Assembly (NCBI GenBank): GCA_003996215.1 | Contig: QJPP01000676.1 | Span: 496,001-560,000, forward strand | DNA length: 64,000 nt | DNA from: Jaltomata sinuosa | Taxonomy: Eukaryota; Streptophyta; Magnoliopsida; Solanales; Solanaceae | Direction of reading: 5' to 3' | Part shown: in pieces, positions 54,213-63,136 of the stretch | Numbering within the stretch: position 1 is the stretch's first letter | How the letters are laid out: each line of letters starts with the position of its first letter | Notes under the pieces: model-generated | Told to the model about the DNA's origin: nothing | The model's database searches: none | The model's input: the letters and a program-made list of their open reading frames with translations, nothing else | Position numbers and translations under genes: made by a program

Positions 54213-56729
54213 ATGGAATTCGGTGATAAAAATATTGGCAGGGGTAAAAAAACATTTTTTGGTACGGTCACTAATGCACTAACCGGAAAAAATAAAGTCG
54301 GTAGTTCTTCTAAATCGAAATCTAAAACTAGAGAAGTGCCTCAATTTAGAATAAATACGGATGATTTTACACATGTTGATTGAACTCCTTTTAATATTGA
54401 TACTAATACTCAATTAGATCATGAATCTTTACAAACAAGGTTTGGTAATTTTAATGAAGAACTAGATGAAGAAGTAGAATATGATAATGAATATGATGAT
54501 GATGATGAAACAAAGCCGCCTACGACCACTAGTCCCACTCTCGCTTCCGCTTCAGCTCCCCCTGTACATTCTACTAGGGCTAAGCCAAAGGCTGAACGTT
54601 CTAAAAAATTTGTTGTGTGATAATTTATAACTCAAAGTGAGGATAAAACTCAAGCTATTTGTAAAAAATGTAAACATATTTTGAATCATAAAACTACGGG
54701 AAAGTCGGGTGGGACGGGACATTTAAGAAATCATTTGATGGGATGTTGTAAAAATGAATTTTTGCAAGCTCAGGCTATAGCCGATGCAATAAAATATGGT
54801 AATCCCCTTCCCGGTGCATCTGTAGGAGTAGGGGCCTCTAACATGATCCAAACACAGTTAAACTCTTCTAATGTTTCTGGCCCTAGTACACATCGCAGTT
54901 ATAGGAGAGAAAGAGATCTTGAAGAATTAGCTAAAATTATTGTTGTTTGTGGCTTGCCTTTTAGTTTTGCTGAAAATCTCGATTTTGTTCATTATATTCA
55001 AATAGTGTATAATCCTTCTTTCACAGTTTTTTCAAGAAATACTATTAAAAAAGCTGTTTTTGATTATCAAGGACAACATTTACAATATCTTCGTTATTTA
55101 TTTAACTATAATACTTGTAGAATGGCTATCACTTCTGATATGGGTCGTAGTCCTAATGGTAACGATTATTTCACTATTACTGGTCATTAGATTGATGAAA
55201 ATTGGAACATACAAAAAAGAATTTTAGGTTATAAATGTTGTGAAATGCTGAAAACCGGTAGTTACATAGCTCAAACTATTATAAATGTCTTAGAATTGTA
55301 TGAAATTTATAATAAAGTAATTAGTGTCACCCTTGATAATGCTTCTAATAATACAAATGTTGTTGATAAACTAAAATCGACAATTTGCCCTATTTATAAT
55401 GACGGTTTTCATATTAGGTGTGCTGCACACATATATAATTTAATTGTTAGAGATGGTATAGCAATGTATAATAATGGTTGTATAAAATGTGAAGCTGCAT
55501 GTCATTTTATTTTTAAATGTCAAGTAAAATCTAGACGTGTAGAGTTTGAACGCCGTTGTCAAGAATTTTAACTTCCCCCTAGAAAAATTCCAAAAATGAT
55601 ATCTAGTAGATGGAATTCTTTATATGAAATGCTTAAAGTTGCTTATGAGTATAGAAAACCTTTACAAATGGTTTGGAATGCTCATAATTCAGATAATGAT
55701 TATAGAATTACTGACACTGATTGGAATGAAGTATATGAACTTAAAGAATTTTTAAAAGTTTTTTATTTAGCTACAAAATAAATATCTGGACTTTATTATC
55801 CAACTATTTTTTCAGTTTTACCAAATATATGTGCTATTTCTGATAAAAAAATTCAATACAAAAATATTCCACGGTTTAAAGAGTCCATTAAGGCAATGAT
55901 TAAAAAATTTAGAAAATATTTTTTTCCTATTCCTCAAATTTATTTAACTGCTTGTTTATTAAACCCAACTTACAAAAAAATAGGTGCAACACGAATGGTT
56001 GAAATAATATATTCAAATTTAGATATTTTAGATATTATATATGAGCAAAATAACGAAGTTGACGAAGTTGACGAAGTTGACGAAGCTGACAAAATACCTA
56101 GTTTGTCCGATGTTAAAGATAACATAAGAATTGAAGCTAAAAAATTGTATGACTTGTATAATTCTAGTAGAATAAATGATGTAGTACGTAATGAAGAACC
56201 TACAAGTTCTAAGCGTAGATATTCAAATGAAGATGATATTGATGATATGATGGAAAATTATCTTGGTCTTACTTCTAATGAAAGGAATGATTTTGATGAA
56301 TATCTTAATCAGGGAACGGAAAGCATTAAGGATGCACAAGGTAAACCTCAACTTTTGGAATGGTGGAAGACTCGCGGCAAGTCATTTCCAAAACTTCAAT
56401 CGGTGGTTCGAGATTTGCTAGCTTTTCAAGCATCTTCAGTAGCATCGGAGGGCACTTTTAGTGCAGAAAGATATCAAATTGGGGAGCATAGGTATTCATT
56501 AGCATCAGACAGCTTGGAGATATCGGTATTGTTTAGAGATTGGATCAATGCTGAGCGAAGGAATTATGGGCATCCTAGTTTACCTGCCCAATTTGAATAT
56601 GATATTGATAATATTTTGGTAAATTCTAGTAAAGACGGCATGGATGCATTGGAGGATCAACCACAACAACCACTTCCAGAAAATGTGACCAAGGAATTGT
56701 TAGAAAATCTATGTCAAGACTATTTTTAA
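54213..56729 (+). pseudogene. hAT transposase (BED finger, RNase H-like core, dimerisation domain), nonsense-mutated
   Basis: One continuous frame of 838 codons from ATG 54213 to TAA 56727, with stops at 54381 (TGA), 54618 (TGA), 54621 (TAA), 55188 (TAG), 55569 (TAA) and 55779 (TAA) but no frameshift. Residues about 138-175 form a BED zinc finger (CKKCKHILNHKTTGKSGGTG with HLRNHLMGC after it). The middle is the hAT catalytic fold; its YFTITGH segment is broken by the stop at 55188 and the VTLDNASNNTNVVDKL segment is intact. Near residue 615 there is a GluValAsp tandem repeat. Residues about 710-790 are the hAT C-terminal dimerisation region (LLEWWKTRGKSFPKLQSVVR and SSVASEGTFSAERYQIG). Best match by memory is the Ac/RICESLEEPER branch. 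It would excise and reinsert the element; this copy cannot. Confidence 0.92.
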
Positions 56730-56929
56730 GGCTTCAAATATTAGTATGATAGTTCGAGGCCTAATTCAAACAGAACCCTTCCTAGAAGGTGGCTGCGTAG
56801 ATTAGGTCCTCTTCTAATATTTGTAATACAAATTGTATTATTTAATTTTTATGAATAAAATTATAGGTTATTCGCCTTAAATTTTTTTAATTATTGTCTT
56901 CAATTTAATACAAGTCTTTTTTATATATT

Positions 56930-57240
56930 TCAATTTTTAAATGTTTCAAACTTAAGTTACAATTTGAAATTTAAAGTTTGATATAGTTTAAAAGGTTTCA
57001 ACTTTCAAACTTAAGTAAGTTAGTTATAGTTTGAAAATTTTAAATTTAAACTTTTAAGACTTAAGAGTTTGAAAATTTAAACTTTAAGATTTTAAAATTT
57101 GAAATTTAAACTTTTAAGACTTAAGAGTTTGAAAATTTAAACTTTAAGAGTTTAAAATTTGAAATTTAAACTTTAAGAGTTTAAAATTTAAACTTTAAAA
57201 AAAGTCTAACTTATTAATTTAAAAAAGTCTAACTTTTAAA
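56930..57240. repeat. Degenerate tandem repeats of AATTTAAACTTTTAAGACTTAAGAG
   Basis: AT-only repeats built on TTTGAAATTTAAACTTTAAGAG lie in the 3' region of the hAT element, between the transposase stop and the right subterminal cluster. The order of units suggests slippage; no function is evident. Confidence 0.75.
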
Positions 57241-57329
57241 AGAAATATTAATAAGTTTAAAACAAGTTTTCAATTATAAACAATCAAGTTTTTAATTTAA
57301 CTAAAATTTAAAAAAAAAAAATAAAAAAA

Positions 57330-57505
57330 ATCGGTTAACCGGCCCGGTTAGGTCCCGGTTAGTACCGGTCTGGGATGGAATAATGGTACAATGCTGGTAT
57401 TACCAGTACCGGTACGGTTCCGGTTCCGCCCGACACCCGGTTGTTAGATGTCGGTACCGGTCTGGTACCGGTTAATATCGGTCCGGCAGTGCCGGATTCG
57501 GTTCC
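57330..57505. repeat. hAT right subterminal CCGGTACCGG cluster
   Basis: Clustered GGTTAACCGGCCCGG, GTACCGGTCTGG, ACCGGTACGGTTCCGG and GTACCGGTCTGGTACCGG motifs, the counterpart of the left cluster. Confidence 0.8.
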
Positions 57506-57518
57506 GTCGCCAGCCTTA

Positions 57519-57526
57519 CTTAGCCC
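57519..57526. repeat. hAT target-site duplication CTTAGCCC, right
   Basis: Directly follows the right terminal inverted repeat and matches 53536-53543. Confidence 0.95.
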
Positions 57527-57546
57527 TAAAATTAACAGTAAAACTA

Positions 57547-58153
57547 TAAAATTCTGTTAACTTTAATGTGGGTCCCACGAAACTGAAAAATTGGCAGATC
57601 CTTTCTCCCTCTATTTTCTTCTTCTGCCATTCTTTTGCAAATCCCAATGGGTGGTACTCTTATTTTTCTTTTCATTATCAAAATCTTCTTTGACACACAA
57701 AGATCTCTTCTGATTTCAAAAGAATATCTTTAAGATATATATTTTCTACCTTTGTCCATTCAGTTTTCACCCTTTTATTTGAACAACGAAATAAAAAAAT
57801 GAATACATGAAAAATTATTAATTTTACAAAGGACACAAACGAAAAGATTGATGAATGAAATGTTAGATCCTTCCCATATAGAGTTTCAACAAGAGAGAAT
57901 AGTTGGTTAAAGTTTGAAAAGAGTCGACTTTTTTTTCTTTTTTGTATGTATGAAAATGGGAGCTACTGAGATTATTGTTTAGATGGAGATAAGATATGAG
58001 TGTAGTGTGAGTTATTTTTCTTGTAAGGATATGGCAGGTGGTGGACTGAAGATGGAAAATTGACTTCTAATGGCGGAAGAAGAAGATTGAGAGAGAAAGG
58101 GTCTGCCAATTTTTCAACTTTGTGGGACCCAAAATTAAAGTTAACAGAATTTT
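57547..58153. repeat. Inverted-repeat (MITE-like) segment in the solo LTR
   Basis: The left arm (57547-57630), with AAAATTCTGTTAACTTTAAT, GTGGGTCCCAC and TTGGCAGATCCTTTCTC, is inverted in the right arm (58070-58153), which reads GAGAAAGGGTCTGCCAA, GTGGGACCC and AAAGTTAACAGAATTTT. Loop of about 440 bp, no ORF of note. It may be a small inverted-repeat transposon or part of a larger one extending left past the hAT insertion to the GGTCCTT repeats at about 53430-53535. Confidence 0.75.
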
Positions 58154-58630
58154 TTAGTGGATCTAGAGATATGGGCTGAAACTATGGGCAATTGGATTTA
58201 ATTTGGGGCTTATTTGACCGAACTTTATGGCATTTTCCTTCTTTAAATTAATTTTTTTGAGCTTCTAATTTAATAACTAGTGTAATACATATTGTACGAT
58301 GAACAATTATAGTTATGTAGTAAAAATACTTATAATTAATTTAGTAAGTATGAAACTTAAAATAAAGTAAGGACGATCGATTTAAAGAAGATAGTAATAA
58401 TAGCAATGTTGATAATATATTCGTAATCTTTAAAAATGATAATAAAAGGATAATAATAATAAATAATAAAATTTAAAGTAGTAGGAATAATAGTATATAA
58501 TAGGTAATAACGATAATAATAGTAATAAATAAAAATAATAATGAAATATAAGACACTTAATTAATTAAAAAACTTAGAAGCCAAAGAAAATAAAATTAGA
58601 AAAAAGAAAGGACAAAATTGGTGTCAAACA

Positions 58631-59477
58631 CCCTCCACCCTTGATTAGAATTTCAACACAGCCATTTACTTAACCACATAGGGAAAACAACGTCCACATC
58701 TATGCTATCTCAAAATATGTTTCTTTTCTAAAGTCTATTATATTTCTTATCATGGGAGATTTAGTTTGTCAAGTTTGTGGAGAAAACTTATGGAGCCCAA
58801 AGTCAACATGTCATGAAAGATCTCGCCGACCCAAAAATAAGTAAACAAATAAATCTTGCGAACTTATTGTTTGGTTTTTCTTTAGTCACGGAAGCTCACT
58901 CCATGAAGATAAGTTTTATTACTGTAACAAAAATCCAAGTAATTTTTCTGCTCAGGCAAAATGATGTGAAATATAATATAGCATTTCTCAATTCCAGAAA
59001 TTAATTTATGGTACCAGTGAATGCAACTTTTCTCCTTAAAATCTGAATTCTACTTATGGAAGGTATAGGTTAGGTATGCTTGAATTTAATGCATATACAT
59101 TATTTCTCAGACTTGGAGGAACATATGCAGTGTTAATGCTTTTAGTTTAAAACGTTTTCTTATGGAAAGAACCACAACTATCAAAACTGCAACAATTAAA
59201 GGGCAGTGCATACATAAAAGTGATGCAGCTCTTGTTAATATGTACTTATTGAACTTTTTTTTGTGTATCAATACCCTGAAATCAGCAAAAAATGTGAGAG
59301 GAAGAGAATTTGTAAGCTGATGGACTGCAAGAGTATGCATGCTGTGCAAAATGAGAGGCTTCCCTCCGTGTTGTACAATTAAGTGCTCTTTTGTTTAGCA
59401 AGTAAGAGCTAACGCTTCATCTGGGCCAGATCTGCTTGCCCAAAGCAATTAGGGACCTTAACAGTGCTTCATATGAA
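58631..59477. other. CCCTC duplication and low-copy DNA right of the solo LTR
   Basis: 58631-58635 is the right CCCTC duplication. Beyond it is the DNA that would join 43508 in the pre-insertion allele. A short ATG-initiated stretch near 58752 (MGDLVCQVCGENLWSPKSTC) has paired Cys but ends within about 30 codons. No gene can be supported. Confidence 0.4.
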
Positions 59478-59482
59478 AGCTC
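59478..59482. repeat. Target-site duplication AGCTC, left
   Basis: AGCTC precedes the LTR at 59483 and is repeated at 61093-61097. Confidence 0.93.
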
Positions 59483-59750
59483 TGTTATGTTTTTTGGAGA
59501 TTTTGGAGAGAGATGCAAACAATAAAATAGAAAATATGAATGAAAACTTTCTCATATTAATTTCATTAATAGTAAGCCTTTATATAGGCACATAAACAAA
59601 GTAGTAGACTCCTCCTATATCTAAAGTACTAAACTCTTATTAAAACTAATAAACTGAATATTCAACTAAATCAATAATTAGACTCCTCAAATAACTAAAC
59701 AACTAATTATTCTAGAAACTATGTAGCAGTAACAGATGCAATATCCAACA
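59483..59750 (-). repeat. 3' LTR of the gag-only element
   Basis: 268 bp, no visible difference from 60825-61092. It contains CCTTTATATAGGCAC (TATA-like, symmetrical) near 59576. Confidence 0.93.
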
Positions 59751-59776
59751 CTCCTCCTTGCTTCTGTTGCTGCAAT

Positions 59777-60634
59777 CTAGTAAAGTTCGTCCTCCTGAGT
59801 TTCTTCTTCCATTAGTAGTGCTTGTGAGTTGTTTTGATCTTTGAACTTGCACACTTTTGTAACATGACCTGTTTGTTTGCAATTTCCACATATTGCGTCA
59901 GATCTCCACCAACAAAACTTTTCTAAGTGTGTTTTCTTCTTGCAATATTTGCAAGGAGGATAATCAATTTTTTCTTTTTGGTGTTTTACATAAAAAATAC
60001 TTTCATCAACTTTATCTTGTCTGAAAGCTCTTCTTTGCTCTTGTGCTTGAAGAGCACTTATTAATTCTGCAAGAGATATGGTAGAGAGATCTTTAGACTC
60101 TTCTAGCGCAGAGATTTTTGACTCAAATCTCTCTGGAATAGTCACAAGAATTTTTTCAACTATTCTGTTATCTTTAAAATCCTCGCCAAGCAACCTGATT
60201 CTATTGACAATCAAAGAGATCTTGTCAGAATACTTAGTGATGGTCTCACCCTCTTGCATTCTAAGAGATTCAAAATCCCTTTTCAAATTCAAGATCTGAT
60301 TTTGTCTGCCTCGTTCACTTCCTTGATACTCCTTTTCGAGTTTGTCCCAAGCTTCTTTCGCTGTCTCACATGCAATTATTTTAGAGAAGATAGAATCTCC
60401 AACTGAATTTTGAATCACAATTTTGGCTTTGCATCTTCTGGTTTTCTCTTCTGAAAGAGTTTTGATTTGGGCAGAAGTAGAATTTTCAGGGAGTGGTTGT
60501 AAAGGTGATCCTTCTGTTACAACTTCCCACAAATCATAAGCTTCAAGATAAGACTTCATCTTCACTGCCCAAATTTGATAATTTTCACCAGTGAAAATTT
60601 GTGGAGCAGTCAAAGAAAGACCATTGCTTGCCAT
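59777..60634 (-). CDS. Copia-type Gag with two CCHC zinc knuckles
   Basis: Intact 285-codon ORF, ATG 60634 to stop 59777. The N-terminal part begins MASNGLSLTAPQIFTGENYQ and continues WAVKMKSYLEAYDLWEVV, the usual opening of copia Gag (DUF4219/UBN2 region). The UBN2 capsid core spans about residues 60-190, with AKEAWDKLEKEYQGSERGR and MQEGETITKYSDKISLIVNR. Two knuckles follow: CKYCKKKTHLEKFC and CGNCKQTGHVTKVC, both C-X2-C-X4-H-X4-C. The acidic C-terminal tail ends at the stop with no pol behind it. The protein should bind element RNA and form particles; RT and integrase must come from another copia element. Purifying selection is suggested by the undamaged frame, but the insertion is also young. 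Confidence 0.92.
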   Translation of the reverse strand: MASNGLSLTAPQIFTGENYQIWAVKMKSYLEAYDLWEVVTEGSPLQPLPENSTSAQIKTLSEEKTRRCKAKIVIQNSVGDSIFSKIIACETAKEAWDKLEKEYQGSERGRQNQILNLKRDFESLRMQEGETITKYSDKISLIVNRIRLLGEDFKDNRIVEKILVTIPERFESKISALEESKDLSTISLAELISALQAQEQRRAFRQDKVDESIFYVKHQKEKIDYPPCKYCKKKTHLEKFCWWRSDAICGNCKQTGHVTKVCKFKDQNNSQALLMEEETQEDELY

Positions 60635-60811
60635 GGTTGATGAAAAATAGGTTAAAAGTGGTATGGATTAAAATTGGTTAAAATTGATATTGGTTGAAAA
60701 TAGCCCTGAGCGTTAAAAGTAAGTACGGGTTAAAATAAGTTGAAAATGAGTATGGATTAAAAATAGTTGAAAGTTTTTTTTTTTTCTCAACAAAGGCACA
60801 AGATCATGAAG

Positions 60812-60823
60812 GCTCTGATACCA
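60812..60823 (-). other. tRNA-iMet primer-binding site of the gag-only element
   Basis: Reverse complement of TGGTATCAGAGC, one base from the 5' LTR (60825-61092). Between it and the Gag ATG is a leader of irregular GGTTAAAAT-type repeats. Confidence 0.92.
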
Positions 60824-60824
60824 C

Positions 60825-61092
60825 TGTTATGTTTTTTGGAGATTTTGGAGAGAGATGCAAACAATAAAATAGAAAATATGAATGAAAACTTTCTCATATT
60901 AATTTCATTAATAGTAAGCCTTTATATAGGCACATAAACAAAGTAGTAGACTCCTCCTATATCTAAAGTACTAAACTCTTATTAAAACTAATAAACTGAA
61001 TATTCAACTAAATCAATAATTAGACTCCTCAAATAACTAAACAACTAATTATTCTAGAAACTATGTAGCAGTAACAGATGCAATATCCAACA
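60825..61092 (-). repeat. 5' LTR of the gag-only element
   Basis: 268 bp, no visible difference from 59483-59750; followed by the AGCTC duplication at 61093-61097. Confidence 0.93.
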
Positions 61093-61097
61093 AGCTC

Positions 61098-62018
61098 AAG
61101 ATCTGCAACAACTAATAAAGAAGAAGATTGGGATGCTGCAAGAAGAACGGAGGGCTTAGAGAGGAGAGTTGGCTGGAAGCCTTAAGAATGGGAAATGGAG
61201 GAACGAACGATAAAGTTAACGGTGGTGATGCCAAGAGCCATGCTTCCATGAGTAAAATGAAAGGTTTGCTCATGTCGAAGATGCAACAAAGGGGGACTAA
61301 GGGGAGAATAGTGGCTCCGAGAGTCTTGGATCTGCTAACTTGGAAGAAGCTAAGTCCACACCTTCAAGAAAAGGAAGGGGGGCTATTCAGTTTCTTAGTT
61401 CTAATAGCTTTAAGTATGTACTCTTGGTGACTTTTTTGATGAGTTCTTCTTGAATGATATTAGCATGGTCAAAAGACTAGTCAAGTATCAAGAAGAAAAT
61501 GAAAGGATATAGTTTGACAAAGAGTTTGTAGGAGGAAATGAAGCTTCTTATGGGGCCAACAGAGCTTTAATTGAATAGATGTTCTAACACTTAGTTGTCC
61601 ATGCGAAAATTAGGTGTTCATAAGTAATTTTACTGTGAATTTTGGCTTATGCAGTCTAGGCACTCAACTGTGGCTTTGCACTGTTAACTTTCTCCAGAAA
61701 AGAAAGATGATTTGGCAAAGTAAAGGTGCCAGTATGAGGCAGGTTGCCTCTTTTTATTTTTTTGGTTTAACCATTTCGTATTTAAAATTTATTGTGACAA
61801 AAGAAGAAAGACATGAATACGAAACTTCTTTTTGAAAAGAGTTCACTTTTTGGTGAAAAGACGTACGCTTCAGAATCTTGACATATCTAATATCGAAGAG
61901 ATTATATATCTCAAACAAAGAAATGATTAATCAAAATTGACTCAAAATGACAGGGAAGTTAAAAGGGAGACAATATGGCCGGTCCTTGATACAATGAGAA
62001 ATAAAAATAAATGCTGCA
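61098..62018. other. Low-copy DNA, possible gene remnant
   Basis: A 100-codon ORF at 61128-61430 and coding-like sequence across the insertion site of the gag-only element (for example KEEDWDAARRTEGLERRVGW in another frame, about 61113) hint at an old exon. Frames shift and no domain is recognisable. 61440-62018 shows nothing further. Confidence 0.3.
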
Positions 62019-63136
62019 CTAGTTTTGTGTGGACATTCCCTTGAAAGTGAATAAGGATGGTTTGATTTTCGTAGTCCCGGGCAGTTGGCAGTGTAGTTGA
62101 GTTATAACCTCCCCTGTATAAACGTCGTAATTGCATAATAATGTTCCTCGCCGCCAGTAAAACCACAACTCAGATTGAGTAGCACAACACAATGTAACGT
62201 CTTGATATTGAAGTTGACCATCAACTGTTTTCAGCAAGTGCGACGACAACTTAATGACATGTTTTCTGTTAGACCATTTCTTGTTTTTATAATCGTCTAA
62301 CACCAAGATATGTAATTCATCTTTTACTATTCGAGCGAATGAAAGTTGTTGATGATCCCAAAGCAGATAATCTCTACTTATCAGGCTTGAGAAAACCCCC
62401 CGATGAGGACAAGTAATATTACCAATGTAGCTCTCATTCTTGATATCTAAAATATTAATTTTTATATTAGGAATTTAGGATCATAGAGAGGTCCCGTTTC
62501 CCAAATGCAGTAACCAACTCCGCCTATAATGAGAAATATAATGTTATTCTTATGGTGATTTGCTGCTGCTGGTGGTACCTTAAGTGGTCTCCAAGAATAA
62601 CTAGGTTCATAATTCCCAAGATGAAGAATTTGATAGCCATGATCTTTATGAAGAGAAATCAACTCGAAAACAGGGTGGTCGTGGTCGTCATGAGATGAGA
62701 AAAAGACAGTGAAATCCAGGTGGAACATAGGGCTTTTTGTTGGTGGATTGGGAAGATGAAGAATTTTTCGCATTTCAGGGTTCCTTATGCGGATTCGATG
62801 ATAATTATCACACTCAAGTAGTAAACCTGACTCAGAATTTAGGACAAGAAAGTCTGAACGACGTCCTCCTCCTGGATGATCGAAAATGACTTTTTGTTGG
62901 GAAAGTTTGTGATGAAGGTTTATAAAGCGAGTATCAAGAGTTGTGGAATTCCAATACTTGCAAACACATTTGAATCTCAGCACAGACTTAACTGGCAAGC
63001 GGGTCAGGATCATGTCTAGTATGATTTCTTCCGGAATTACTGTCTGGTTGCTGCTGCTACTTAATATTGTGCTGCTACTAACTGAGTAATCTCCTCCAAA
63101 TAATTTCATCATTATTTTCCCCCACATGCTACTCAT
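62019..63136 (-). pseudogene. F-box protein gene (F-box plus FBA-like region) split by a frameshift
   Basis: ATG at 63136. Residues about 34-80 are an F-box (VIPEEIILDMILTRLPVKSV, then LRFKCVCKYWNSTTLDTRFI), which would bind a SKP1/ASK adaptor of an SCF ubiquitin ligase. An FBA-type substrate region follows with LLECDNYHRIRIRNPEMRKI and YSWRPLKVPPAA. The frame ends at 62462, codon 225. The rest of a normal-length F-box/FBA protein (FARIVKDELHILVLDDYKNK and CCATQSELWFYWRRGTLLCN) continues one frame over and is open to 62019. A one- or two-base indel in the AT-rich stretch near 62460-62475 therefore splits the gene. The total of about 370 codons matches the family. It may be a recent pseudogene, a truncated functional F-box protein or a sequencing error. 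Confidence 0.82.

Larger units (their letters stand above)
53544..57518 (+). mobile_element. hAT DNA transposon, 3975 bp, full length
   Basis: Terminal inverted repeats TAAGGCTGGCGAC (53544-53556 and the reverse complement at 57506-57518), flanked by CTTAGCCC. Both subterminal regions (about 53565-53720 and 57330-57500) are crowded with CCGGTACCGG, GGTCCGGT and GGTTCCGG motifs in both orientations, as expected for transposase binding. A single transposase frame (54213-56729) occupies the centre. The element sits in the solo LTR at 43514-58630, so it is younger than that LTR. Confidence 0.93.
43514..58630 (+). mobile_element. Tat/Ogre-like solo LTR interrupted by an EPRV and a hAT element
   Basis: It starts TGTCATACCCCATTTT at 43514, continues with the GGAGTCGCCACCTAATTATT block common to Tat-type LTRs of Solanaceae, and ends GGTGTCAAACA at 58630. 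CCCTC lies on both sides. Removing the EPRV (45140-52936) and the hAT with one TSD (53544-57526) leaves about 3.34 kb. No PBS, PPT or internal coding region lies next to either end, so this is a solo LTR left by unequal recombination. The LTR segments are 43514-45139, 52937-53543 and 57527-58630. A TATA-like TATTTATAG lies near 53131. Confidence 0.75.
59483..61092 (-). mobile_element. Gag-only LTR retrotransposon (TR-GAG type), 1610 bp
   Basis: Two 268-bp LTRs (59483-59750 and 60825-61092), each TGTTATG...ATCCAACA as displayed on the plus strand, appear identical. AGCTC target duplications flank them. On the minus strand the tRNA-iMet PBS (reverse complement at 60812-60823) follows the 5' LTR and a purine tract (GAAGCAAGGAGGAG, about 59751-59764) precedes the 3' LTR. 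The only ORF is a complete copia-type Gag; there is no space for protease, integrase or RT. It is therefore non-autonomous for enzymes but encodes its own Gag, the layout described as TR-GAG in plants. Confidence 0.93.

Noticed and set aside
58777..59004. 75-codon ORF right of the solo LTR
   Set aside because: No recognisable domain; another frame over the same bases has an equally plausible short reading with paired Cys, so neither is supported.
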